Assembly (NCBI GenBank): GCA_036897485.1 | Contig: JAYMTF010001286.1 | Location: 1 to 24,581, forward strand | Length of the DNA: 24,581 nt | Direction: 5' to 3' | Origin: Pelargonium nanum | Taxonomy: Eukaryota; Streptophyta; Magnoliopsida; Geraniales; Geraniaceae | Shown: in pieces, positions 1 to 10,252 of the stretch | How positions within the stretch are numbered: position 1 is the stretch's first letter | Layout: the number at the start of each line of letters is the position of its first letter | Notes under the pieces: generated by a model | Told to the model about the DNA's origin: nothing | What the model saw: the letters and a program-made list of their open reading frames with translations, nothing else | The model's database searches: none | Program-made: the position numbers and the translations under genes

Positions 1-313
1 TTTCATGTTTAGAGATAGGAAATGGTGAACCGCTCTAGGGGTTTTGTTGCTTCTGGTTTATGTTTCATGAAGCCAGATTAACAAACAAGAAATGTTGGGT
101 TTTCATTTTTATTTTTTATACTATGTATTTTTAGTATTTTCCCAGAAGGAAAAAAATGAAAACAGAAAATGGGTAAAGGCAAGTTTGGATTTTGCAATTT
201 TGGGTTGGTTTCTTTTTTGTGATGGTGAGGAAGAATAGGACACATCTGATGTACCTTCATTCATTGCAAAAAAGGGTGAGCTAATATGATGTCTATTGTA
301 CACACACATTTCC

Positions 314-316
<3 letters not shown>

Positions 317-347
<31 letters not shown>
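317..347. repeat. (AT)n microsatellite
   Basis: An uninterrupted run of about 15 AT dinucleotides in FUL intron 1, preceded by a short CA-rich stretch (300-307). Such runs are length-variable between individuals. Confidence 0.95.
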
Positions 348-350
<3 letters not shown>

Positions 351-1180
351 CAAAATTAAAAAAAAAATCAGTATTTTTAATATGTATTCTATATTTTATT
401 CAATATATTTGGAACATTATTCCTTGTATATGTCTTGTCAAACTAAATCATATATATGCATGAGGTATGTATATTACAACACATTATTTTTCATTATTAT
501 TAATGAACTTGTAAGAAAATTATCATACAGCTGTAAAAGAAGCAAAAGAAATCTTATTTACAATATTGGGTTCAAGAAGTCTTGTTTAGTTTTGAAATCC
601 ATTTTTCAAGAATATCCCTCCAAAGCTTATGTTGTTTGTTTAATGGATGAAATAAAAAACTTATTTAGTCTATTAGTTTTTAACTAACAAGCTTAATTAT
701 GTTAATTAGACCAAATTAAAGTAAATACTCTTAGCACTCTCCTTCACAATTGATTACAATCTTTCTTCATAATAAGACCAACATTTACATAAATTAAACA
801 CTACTTATTTTTAGATAGTTTTATATTTTGGACATTGTGGTTCAAACTAGAAACTACACTGTAATATTAATACTTATAAAGTGTGTCTTGCTCAACCCAC
901 CATGTAATGGAGAACATTTAACCCTAACTCCACTTATAGAAAAAACTGCCATGTAAACTTTTTCAAGGAACATTAATGTTTTCATAATTATTTGTGCAAT
1001 TTTATCATGCAATAGTTTGTTTAGATACTTTTCTTTAAGTTTATGAGTTCTTCAATGAGTTCTCCTATGTGAGGACATGGTAAATATTTTTTTTTATGCA
1101 CATGAGTTCTTCTACCTAAGATATCATAGCTAGGGTGTTATAGGAGAATAATGGTATGAACTTACATTAGGAACATACTA

Positions 1181-1385
1181 CCACAATCTCAAAATAAGTG
1201 TCTTATTAACATTTTAGTTTGTTAGTTAAGCATGAATTAACAATAGTGTCCCCAAAATAAGTTAGACAAATACCTTAAGTTTGTTACAACACATGTGCAT
1301 GAGAGTATAGAAATGTATACAACATTAACTAACTTCGTAATTTTCATAAAATAGAAATCAAGTCGCTAATTTTGGGACGATGTGG
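1181..1385. mobile_element. Degenerate Stowaway-like MITE in FUL intron 1
   Basis: The left end reads CCACAATCTCAAAATAAG and the reverse complement of the right end reads CCACATCGTCCCAAAATTAG, an imperfect terminal inverted repeat. TA dinucleotides lie immediately outside both ends (1179-1180 and 1386-1387), as expected for a Tc1/mariner-type target duplication. The ends resemble the Stowaway consensus (CTCCCTCCGTCCCAAAATAAG-like), and the 205-bp length fits. There is no coding capacity. The internal part (about 1258-1310) resembles 1878-1940, pointing to a second copy. Confidence 0.6.
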
Positions 1386-1762
1386 TATATAGTATGTGCC
1401 AATGGTATCTTTTAAAATAAGGAGTCCCTTATACAGTACTTTTTTGTATTAGACTCACTTATTGAGTATAAGTTGTTTGGTTGTAAACTTTTGAAACACC
1501 TCTGTCTGTTCATGGTTTGGGACGATACCACATTTTTTTTTACTTTTGCCCTTGAAATTAGCCAAAAAAATAAAATTTTGAGTAACCTTCCATATAAGAA
1601 GAATACGTATACAATTCTTCTTGGATTGCCATTGGCGTAGGAATGAAAAGTGAGAGAGAAAATTTTAGATTCATGGGTTGCTATGATAGTATGGTGTAAT
1701 TTCATAAATAGATCGAACTCAAATGTTGAATTAAACCATAAATATTAGAAGAGATAAAACTT

Positions 1763-1940
1763 ACACTCCCTCCATCTCAAATTGAGTGTCGGGTTTGTTT
1801 TGAATTTTTGTTCTTAAACAAGGTTGTACTTTCCTTTTTGTTAGAAAATATGCATAAATTGTCAATGATATCTTTATAATAAGTTAGTTATTATCTCTTA
1901 AGTTTATTATAACACATGATCATGAAAATACATGAGTAAA
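1763..1940. mobile_element. Truncated Stowaway-like MITE, second copy
   Basis: The left end shows a Stowaway-type terminus, CACTCCCTCCATCTCAAATT, preceded by TA. The body (from about 1878) has the same ordered words as the first copy: ATAAGTTAG, CTTAAGTTT, ACACATG. No matching right terminal repeat is visible downstream, so the copy looks truncated and its right limit is approximate. Confidence 0.45.
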
Positions 1941-4228
1941 TTCGGCCCTATTATAACACATGGCCCTAGCGTTTGGTAAATTCGGTGCTTAAGTGCTCTA
2001 ATATATTAGCAAGCTTGAAAATGTTATGTTAAACTAAAAATAAGTTCATTGAAATTATTTAGTAAAGGTATTTGTATTCTTGTTATAATGAGTTTTTAGG
2101 AGTTTTATTTACATGGAAATCAGTGAATACATGAAAACTTTTAAGCCAAACAATAGTCTAAACAATCCTTTTAACATTACACTCCCAAATACTAACATAA
2201 AATCCTATAGTTTGCTATTATGTTTGTGGTGTAATGTTGGGTTTTATAACTTGTGAACTAAGTTAATTGAATCTAAACTTGGTTAAAATTAGACTAATGA
2301 CAAAACTCACATTTTTATTAATGGAGTTGGAAGTGTTTAAGTATGTATTCTAAATTTGCTAAACAATTCTAGAAATTGTGTTAATTATTGGGAGGATCAA
2401 TATGGAGTTGATGACATTATAATTAAAATTTCTCAATCCTTAATTAGTCTATCAACTTAGAGATTTTCTCCACCAATAGCTTGAAAATCTTCAACTTATC
2501 TATGATTTTATTGAGTGTACACTTCATAGTTCAGGACCATATCCCTAGAGAGACCATGTGCTCAAACAAGCTTTTAAACTAAAGCCTAAGTTCTAAGATA
2601 GCCTTATACTGATTTTGTATATATATTATAAATAAATAAACCATTTTATTGGTATTTGACAAGGAACTGAAGTTGAAAAAGCCTTAATAATAAAAATAAG
2701 GATTTTTTACTTAGAGGGCAAGGAGTTTCGGTTAAAATATTAGTGGTTGACAGTGAGACTCAGATAAAACATAAATAAAAATGAATTTAAACAGCCATTC
2801 TGCACCTATATATTATTGTAGCGTATACAAGTGTTAATTTATGAAATGACATCTTATTTGTTTGGCTAGAATTCATGAGCTCTCTTCTTTCTTATTTCTC
2901 TCAAATCTCTTATGTCGCTTTCCTTTAGCACGCATTCCATTGTGATTTCATGTGCCTGTTTGGGCCATGATTTAAACTAGATGAGCTAAGTATATTAATG
3001 TATAAGCTTAAAAGTTAATTTAAATTTTAGTTAAAATGAGTGCTTTGTATTGTTTTTTTTTCTTTTTGAGAAAAGTCTAGAAGAGAACTAGTTAATGTTT
3101 GACGTTTTTTTCTAGTATTCCAAATTGCATTTGCGACAACTAATACAAGAGATTTCAACTAGATCATTATGAGAAAATTATTGGTAATACATACCTATGC
3201 ATTAGTAATTCCTTAAAAATGACACATTTTAGAACAAAAATTACAGAAAAATAAGACACTCATTTTATAACGAAATGAGTAATAATTTACAACAACCATT
3301 CTAAAGCTAATAAACTGAAAAAATCTTTTGACATTTTATTAGTTAAAGTACTTGTTCAAATAACAAATACTTGTGATCTGTTTGCTATAATATATAATGG
3401 CACAATAATTTGTTTGTATACATGTTGTGTTATCTGTTTTGTGAACACTTAAATACATAAATAAATGCACAAGAGACAATTTAGTTGAAAAGCAACTAGT
3501 TGTCATGAGCCTTTGGATAACTATTTTTGCACTTAAGCTTTTCACAATTCCTATTAATTTAGATAATATCTGCATGGAGTGGACCATTTGTTTAAATAAA
3601 GATATAGTTCATTCAAAAAAAAAATAATAATAAAGATATAGCACCATGATCATAATTTTTATTAAATTTCTATCTACCAATAAACATTACTCATAAGAAA
3701 AGGACACTGGTGATTATTTTTCATTTACCTTTTTTTCCAAGTTTTATGTAAACATAGATAAATTGTTTAATTGAGAAAATAAGGAGCCATAAAATAAAAT
3801 CTCCTAGTTTTATTTGGGTTTATCTTTAAATTTGTATTTGCTCTCATTGTGCCCTTATGATTTGCTTCCTTTAGTAACACTTAATTGATGAATAATTATG
3901 TCTCAATTACATCACAATTTAGATAGTTAATGTTTGATAAAACCAACTATAAAGGAGTATTAACATAAATGTTTGATTTTCTTTTATCTAAATTCTTTTC
4001 AAATTTAAGATGTCACTCTCTTTGCTTCTTTATTTCATCTTTGGAAATTTGATTCATCATTTAGGTAGTGTTTCGTTTGCCAATTTTTATTTGAAATTCA
4101 TGAAAAATAGGACATATTGGATATTTTTAAATTGTAATTATTGCGTTCGTTTCATTTTTTCAGGAGGGCATATTTGAGACTAAAAAAATATTATCTTTCC
4201 TCAAATGAGTTGAATAATTCCAAATTTT

Positions 4229-4271
4229 AAGGAATTGAAATAACATATTTACTATGTTATTTCAATTCCTT
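4229..4271. repeat. Perfect 19-bp inverted repeat (hairpin), intron 1
   Basis: The left arm AAGGAATTGAAATAACATA (4229-4247) is the exact reverse complement of 4253-4271, with a 5-base loop TTTAC. Pairing continues outward for about 8 bp with two mismatches. It may be the centre of a palindromic MITE or form an RNA stem in the FUL pre-mRNA; I cannot place it in a known family. Confidence 0.85.
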
Positions 4272-4280
4272 AGAATTTAG

Positions 4281-4366
4281 ATTTATTTAACGCGTGAGAA
4301 AAAGGGTTTAACTATTTTAATTAAGTTAAAAAACTCAATTATAATATTTATTTAACGCATGAGAAA
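4281..4366. repeat. Direct repeat of a 21-bp unit, 65 bp apart
   Basis: Units at 4281-4301 and 4346-4366 are identical except for one base in the core (TTTAACGCGTGAGAAA against TTTAACGCATGAGAAA). They lie just downstream of the 4229-4271 hairpin, so both may belong to one inserted element. Confidence 0.8.
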
Positions 4367-5789
4367 TAATTTTTAGAAAAAGATTCCATCTTTTGAAGAT
4401 AATCCATTTCCCACCAACTATATTAACTATGAATATAAGCCAATTCTTTAAAAAAAAATTATCCTTTTATCTATCTTGAAAAATATATATTAAATAGAGT
4501 ACAAATCCCTATCTGAAGTCAGTAGTCCAAAAGCAAGTACAATGATTTTTTTCCCTTAAAATTTGTCATATTTTATTACTAAAATTGAGTTGTTTTAAAA
4601 AAATCCCTTGTTGGAGAATTAGCTCCACTTTACTTGGTGGATGTTTCCGGCTCGAGTGAAGATTAGTGAGGGAGTGGTTAAACGGCTTAAAAGTACCAAC
4701 CATAGTTGATCGCGGACCCATCTTGAAAACCTCGCGAGAAACAAAAGAGTACTTAATTGTTTCATTTTTTTCGTTACAAATAATAAGCCAAACCAACAAC
4801 AAACCAAAACTTGGAGTGAGCATCTAGGTGCATAAATAATGTGCACTAAGTTTGTGGGACTAGTTTTCTCAAATTTAAATGCTTTAAATAATGAATCTCA
4901 AAATCTCAATCAGCATTACAGAAGTAAAATAATACCTTGCTAAAACCAAGAATAAACTCATTATAAATTCTTCAATGCCACTAGTCCAAGATAAAACTTT
5001 ATCAGAATAGCTAGGCTAGGAATTAAGAAACTATACACGAACTACTTAGAATTAGCTCATCAAATTTGAAAGAAATGAAGATAAATTTGAAGGTTTTACA
5101 ATTTTCTTTTGTACATTGTAATCAAATATTGATGTTTTCCCAAATACTGTATTTTTTATACTTAACATCTGTTAGGCTTTTAGCTTTTAAGTTACCGAAC
5201 TGCCATTTTACCTTTTTTCCTTAGAAGTGTTTTCTTTGAGCTTATTGGTAAGTTGAGGTAGTTTTTGGATTGGAAAATTCTTATGGATATATCTATCATG
5301 ATAGTTTGATAAATTCCCGTAAAACATTCTTGATACTTGTTTTGTATGATTAGTACATTATAATTCTTCGGGATAGTCTTGATTGTACAATTACAAATTA
5401 TATATATTCAATCTACTAGTGTATGAGACAGCAAATCGCAATATTTGACTGGCGGTAGAAATTATATGACAAATCTATGGTACTCCATTGGTTATTTGAC
5501 TGTTTTGTGGTGCCTATTAAAGCTCTTGGTGCTTTATTTGTTGAAGCTCATAAACCTTGAAATCATATTAAGCTTTTTAGGTGAAATAATTAGTTTTTGA
5601 ACTAGTTCTTGGAGTTTTTAGATAATGACATTTTAGGGATGCTTGGTTTTGAATATCCAATGAGTTCCTTCAAGATAATAAGTAGCAGATTTACAAGGAT
5701 TGAATCAATTATGCTTGCTACCTCTTGTTTCCTATATATTTCGTAAAGAAAATAAGCAAGTATTGATTCATAATTTTGCGAGTTAGCAG

Positions 5790-8700
5790 CATGGAGAGGA
5801 TCCTTGAACGGTACGAGAGATATTCATATGCAGAGAGGCAACTTCTTGCGAGTCACAGTGAACCTGAACCGCATGTAAGTACATCATTTGAAATAAATCA
5901 ATATCGACAAATCATATATTTGCTCGTTGGTATCGCCAATAAAAAAAAGATGTCATCTATTGTAGTATATGTTTTTGTTGTTATTTACTTATTTGAATGG
6001 AGTGAAGAAGAGTAGTAAAAATGGTGCATACAGGGGAGCTGGACTCTGGAGCATGCAAAGCTTAAGGCAAGGGTGGAGGTATTACAAAGAAATCAAAGGT
6101 ATCAAAATCACTTCAGTTAATGCCAACTTCATACATTATGCTTAGCTCAAGTTATTTTTTTATTTTTTATTTTTTTTTGTTATAAAGATAAAATATTTTT
6201 TTTATAGAAATCCGAAGCGTTTAAACCGCTTGGCCCAACCTGCTTTGATAGTAATGATTCATTTTAGTGGCTGGATCCGAAGTTCGAATTTGAGTCTAAT
6301 ATAATATTTGAATGCACAACTTGATAAAATTTAAAATATGTCTTTATTCAACAAATTTTTTGGATTCCTCGGACATTATAGTTTATTTGAAATAAAACAT
6401 CTTAAATCTCATATTCCAAATTATACTTTTCAAACAAATTCAAGAATACGGACACAATCTAATTGTATGTATTTTTAAAACACAAACTTCATCTGATAAA
6501 AAAAGAAACACAACTTCATATTGAAACTTTTTTGAGACCAACTACTCATGTGAGTCTTATTTTGAACTTAGGCTTATTTTTTTTTTTCTCTTAAATGGTA
6601 AGCTTGAAATTGTAAAGATGACTTAAAGATTATTAAAACTAGAATTTTATTATAAGCAAGCGGTACTTTTATTGAAAAACCCGAAAGAAAAATTAAAAGT
6701 ACAAGTAAAATCCAATCAAGCATGAGTCATGAGAGATTCACGACACCAAGAATCGAATGAAAACTAGTCGACGGCGCACCAATTAAACAAGGAATAAGTG
6801 AAAAACTATAACTTTTGGTACGCTGAACCGTATCCTCCAAAAGACGGGTAAATATACGAATGATCAATGACTCGTCGATAATGACGTAATCTGCGACACC
6901 CAAGGAACGTTCAGCGACATCAAACACACTATTAACAGCCAAGAAGCACTAGAATAATATATGTATTTTCTCAATAAAATATAAATTAGTGAGATTCAAA
7001 TAGTTGGAGTAACTTTTTATTTATTTTTTTTTTCATTCACCACTCGTATTGATTGACTACATAATATTTTAGAAACAATCTAAAAATGTGATGGAAGAAC
7101 TTTATTATATGTACTAGAAAACCTCATACAATGTATCTATCTTTATCGAATTTACATGGAGCACTTGCCCACACATGACTATGTGAGGCCTTACCAATGC
7201 TTGCAAGTCATTCAATTAAGAGAACAAAACTAACTATATATTCTACATATATATACATGCAAATGTGTGCAGGCATTTCATGGGAGAAGAGCTTGATACT
7301 TTAAGTCTAAAAGAACTTCAAAGTTTGGAGCAACAACTTGATTCTGCTCTGAAGCATATCAGGTCAAGAAAGGTACAATTATTAGTTGTTTCTTTGTCTA
7401 TCTTCACACATTGAGTTGTATTCTTCACAGGAAAAATTTGATAACTCTTATGCAGAATCAACTCATGTTCGAGTCCATTTCAGAGCTTCAAAAAAAGGTA
7501 ATGGTGTTTATGTACAACGTTTTTAGAGTTAATCTTGGATTTAGAAGAAAATCATTTTTCACATTAATTTTTTTGTTGTTAATAAGTTCTTTATAGTAGA
7601 AAACCATTTTATAAGTTTGTAGATGATCAAGTTGTAACAATAATAATCCGTTTTGTTTGTATTGTTTGCTAAAAAAATTTGACCTAGAGAATGAGATGTA
7701 TGCATATAATATATAGCAAGTAGCATAGGATGTCTTATGATCACAAAAAAAGCTCGCAGACAAAGCGTGTTTGATTTTACAAATCCTTAAATAGCGCCTG
7801 CATTAGAATTTATGCTCGATAATGAGAATCTGGATTAATGAAAATGAGAATGACATTCTCATTCGTCATGTTTGAACTAGGGTTTTTTTTTTTTTGGTGA
7901 TGAGAATGACTTTGAAATAAAAATCTCACTCTTAATACAAAAGTTTTTAATCCAATCGCTACCGTAAATACTTGTTGTTCAACGATAAAATTGAATTCAA
8001 TGAAATCCTATAATTGCAATAAGAGCTTTGATGTTGATTTTGATTATGGTGAGCTTAAACTTCCTGCTCCAAACAACTATATATAATCAAAACATATTTG
8101 ATAGGTTATTTGCTGGAAGAAAGATCCGAAGCCTATGAAAAATAGAAGGAAACTGTTAAATACACAATCTTAAGTGTCAAACATCTAATATATGAACATT
8201 GATTCAACAAATGATATAATTTCCTTTAATGTAGCTATCTCTAAATGGGAAACAAGTTAAAAGACAAACAAAGCTTTAAGAGCCGAGCATTTAATAGTCC
8301 AGTTTTTCTACGTTAGATTCGTTTTGGATTCGTGTTAAGAGTCTACAGCATTATATGTAATATATGTTTCTTATAAAACATAAAGTTCAAAAGTAGAAAT
8401 ATTACACTGTGCTTATGTTCAATTGTGATCCTAAATTGCAGGATAAAGCATTGCAGGAGCAGAACAATGTGCTAGCAAAGAAGGTGAGACTTTTTGTATT
8501 CTGACAACTTAATTAGTCCTAAATATAGGTGCACAACTTGTTTATTTTTATGGACGATACCAATACTACGAAAGGAGACTCAAACATGAGAGTCTCAAAT
8601 GACTAAGCGCCTTAAAGGTTTGCACTAATGAGTACGAGTTGGTCATAATATTGCATATGATTCAAAATATGTACATTCTTTAATGTTCGTCTAAATATTT

Positions 8701-9328
8701 TCACAATCAGTTCACGTTATTTTTAATGTTCCTAGTATAGAACATAATATTTAAAAATTGTTTACATGTTTGGAGCCAAAATCAGGTGAAGGAGAAGGAG
8801 AAGGCACTAGCCGAACAGCAACAACATGATGGGAACACTTCAGGTGGTGTTACAGCACAACCATTGCAGACATTGAACATTGGGTTGGTCTAATTCTTAC
8901 TCTAATATAACCAACTTTGTTTTAGGATTAGGTAAAAACCCTAATTTCGTTCTTGAACTTTTACGTATGTATTCAAATTGGTCCCTGAATTTGTTTTGAT
9001 CTAAAATGATCCATAAACTTTCAAATATGACGAGAACAAACGGTAATGGACCATTTTAGATCTATATTTGAAAGTTCATGAATCATTTCAAGTTAAAACA
9101 AACTTCAGAAACCAAATTGGATCCATATACACAAAAGTTCAAAAATTAAATTGAGGATTTTACCTTAAGATTATGAATCTTACTTACTAATCAACGTACG
9201 GTTATAAACTATGCAATTCATGCAGTGGCTCTAACCTAGGAAATGAAGGGGAAAATGAAAGAGCTCAACCTCAAAATCGAACCAACACACACTTGCCGCC
9301 ATGGATGCTTGGCCATATTAACGAGTAA
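5790..9328 (+). CDS. FUL: FRUITFULL/AGL8-like MADS-box transcription factor, exons 2-8 (exon 1 outside window)
   Basis: Seen: seven coding exons at 5790-5874, 6034-6098, 7273-7372, 7456-7497, 8442-8483, 8786-8883 and 9226-9328 (TAA 9326-9328), all with AG/GT borders and matching phases. Sizes (85, 65, 100, 42, 42, 98, 103 bp) follow the AP1/FUL pattern. Exon 2 begins with one base completing a codon from exon 1, then reads [19 protein letters not shown], the end of the M domain and the I region. Exons 3-5 encode the K-domain coiled coils ([52 protein letters not shown]). Exons 6-8 give a Gln/Asn-rich C-terminus ending with LPPWML eleven residues before the stop. Known: FUL proteins bind CArG boxes in the nucleus as dimers or tetramers and control meristem identity and fruit development; LPPWML marks the FUL branch, whereas euAP1 proteins end in a farnesylation motif, absent here. 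Inferred: about 239 residues with the missing exon (about 61 residues), a normal length, and a functional gene. The MADS box itself is not visible. Confidence 0.95.
6099..7272 (+). other. FUL intron 3 (1174 bp)
   Basis: Bounded by GT at 6099 and AG at 7271-7272, phase 2. It contains the LINE 3' fragment at 6646-6947. A stretch at about 6260-6300 has a weak tRNA-SINE look (AGTTCGAATTT), but this is not enough to call. The rest is AT-rich with no recognisable element. Confidence 0.8.
6646..6947 (-). mobile_element. 5'-truncated LINE 3' fragment with target-site duplication (copy A)
   Basis: The direct repeat ACTAGAAT flanks the segment (6638-6645 and 6948-6955), consistent with a LINE target-site duplication. 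Read on the minus strand, the last ~65 bp match in order the 3' tail of the LINE at 10253-11374 (CTTGTACTTTTA, then AATAAAAG(G)TAC, then GCTTGCTTATAA or GCTCGCTTATAA) and end in a short A-rich tract. An open frame of about 70 codons on the minus strand (6727-6942) has no domain I can name. It lies in FUL intron 3, antisense to the gene. Confidence 0.6.
7498..8441 (+). other. FUL intron 5 (944 bp)
   Basis: Bounded by GT at 7498 and CAG at 8439-8441, phase 0. It contains a short near-continuous palindrome, AATGAGAATG at 7843-7852 and its complement at 7854-7863, with further AATGAGAAT or GATGAGAATG words at 7821 and about 7900. This cluster looks MITE-derived, but I could not define its ends. 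Confidence 0.75.
8931..9164. mobile_element. Mutator-type fold-back MITE with 9-bp TSD, in FUL intron 7
   Basis: A 234-bp element with inverted-repeat arms of about 98 bp (8931-9028 and 9064-9164), separated by about 35 bp. The termini are GGTAAAAACC and the complement of GGATTTTACC. Flanking 9-mers TTAGGATTA (8922-8930) and TTAAGATTA (9165-9173) match at 8 of 9 bases. A 9-bp duplication with long terminal inverted repeats is the hallmark of MULE-derived MITEs. No coding capacity. Without it and one TSD copy, intron 7 (8884-9225) would be about 99 bp. Arm divergence looks moderate, so the insertion is not very recent. Confidence 0.85.
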
Positions 9329-10252
9329 AACTACTGATCTGATCATATATATACGGGGTAATTACGCAAAACCTCCGTGTGATATTACCCCAGTATATAC
9401 ACACACTCTATTAGTTCATATGCAAATCTATTTACAACAAGGGTGTTAATAGAAGTTTGTGGTGTGTAGTGTCTATGTACTGCTCTCTTTTATATATGCA
9501 TGCATGCATTCCATATTGAGGGAAATCATTGTTGCAGATACGTAACTTTTTTTGAACCAAAATGAACCCTTAATATATATTATGTATATTCATATTTTGC
9601 ATGTACCTATTTTAATTTTCAAGGCTCATTTGTATACAAGTTTGCTCAAACAGTTTCAATTTGTACAATGGAATATATATACAAGTAGTGAAGTTTAGGT
9701 GCATTAATTAAATGCGTGAATAAATGCACAAACGAGATTATTAGAATGACAATTGTATTTCAATCAACTATCTGCACACTTATTTGTGCATCAAAGTGTT
9801 TTCAACCAAAAAAGATGTATTTATGTCTAATTATATATTTTGTTAACTAATGTATTTATGCCCGAGGTGTTTATTTTGGGACATCGACAACTAGGGACTA
9901 GTAAACATTTATAATACAAAGTGTGATTGATTTTACTTGAGTGTTGTGGGTGTTGATTTTAGAAGTTTAGACTTTACTCCGACGAATTGTTATAAAGCAC
10001 ATGTGCAAGGCTTCATATACTAAGTGAGATTACATGAATCAAGAGAATATAGCTTTTTATTTTTCAAGTTCAACATAATATCGTAAAAACAAAATTATAT
10101 TATTTTTTAACGGATTTTCATGTTATTAAAAATTATAAATCAAGTTTATATATACATAAGTTGATTTAATTAATTAAATACACTTAATCCACTTGAGTCA
10201 ACATATTAATTACTTGGAGTTAAGCAAAACAAAAACTATGAATGATTAGAAT
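9329..10252. other. FUL 3' UTR and downstream flank
   Basis: The FUL transcript must end here, but I cannot fix the poly(A) site; an AATAAA at about 9718 on the + strand is a candidate. Just after the stop, GGGGTAAT (9355-9362) and ATTACCCC (9384-9391) pair as an 8-bp stem around a 21-base loop, perhaps remnant MITE ends. A possible small MITE lies at 9688-9805. The remainder is AT-rich with nothing recognisable. Confidence 0.6.
9688..9805. repeat. Possible short fold-back repeat
   Basis: The left side (TAGGTGCATTAATTAAATGC) and the reverse complement of the right side (CTTTGATGCACAAATAAG) are loosely similar, suggesting degraded terminal inverted repeats. A similar word group, TAGGTGCATAAATAATGTGC, occurs at about 4826-4845 in FUL intron 1. 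No target duplication was found, so this stays tentative. Confidence 0.3.

Larger units (their letters stand above)
1..5789 (+). other. Large first intron (partial) of the FUL-like gene
   Basis: No MADS-box exon is visible before 5790, and exon 2 opens mid-codon, so this AT-rich stretch is read as the 3' part of intron 1. The acceptor is the CAG at 5787-5789. Long first introns are usual in AP1/FUL genes and carry regulatory elements in some lineages (known for cereal VRN1). Visible content: an AT microsatellite (317-347), Stowaway-like MITE sequence (1181-1385 and 1763-1940), a perfect hairpin (4229-4271) and a 65-bp-spaced direct repeat (4281-4366). The 12-mer CCATTTTATTGG at 2641-2652 contains a C(A/T)8G core of the kind some MADS proteins bind, but such a site is expected by chance in DNA this AT-rich. 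The stretch 4600-4850 is less AT-rich but I recognise nothing in it. The short open frames here show no conserved domain. Confidence 0.8.

Noticed and set aside
1..300. FUL exon 1 (MADS box) at the window start
   Set aside because: No frame here encodes MADS-domain residues; the exon must lie further upstream.
286..687. Open frame of 133 codons on the + strand
   Set aside because: It runs through the AT microsatellite and low-complexity AT-rich intron DNA, with no domain and no splice context.
1412..1705. Open frame of 97 codons on the - strand
   Set aside because: It lies in FUL intron 1 between MITE remnants and has no recognisable protein features.
4566..4846. Two overlapping minus-strand frames of 75-85 codons in a less AT-rich part of intron 1
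   Set aside because: The hydrophobic run looks like a chance product of T-rich sequence; no start context or homologous family is evident.
6180..6310. Possible tRNA-derived SINE (B-box-like AGTTCGAATTT)
   Set aside because: The A-box match is poor, the spacing is too short, and no tail or target duplication could be found.
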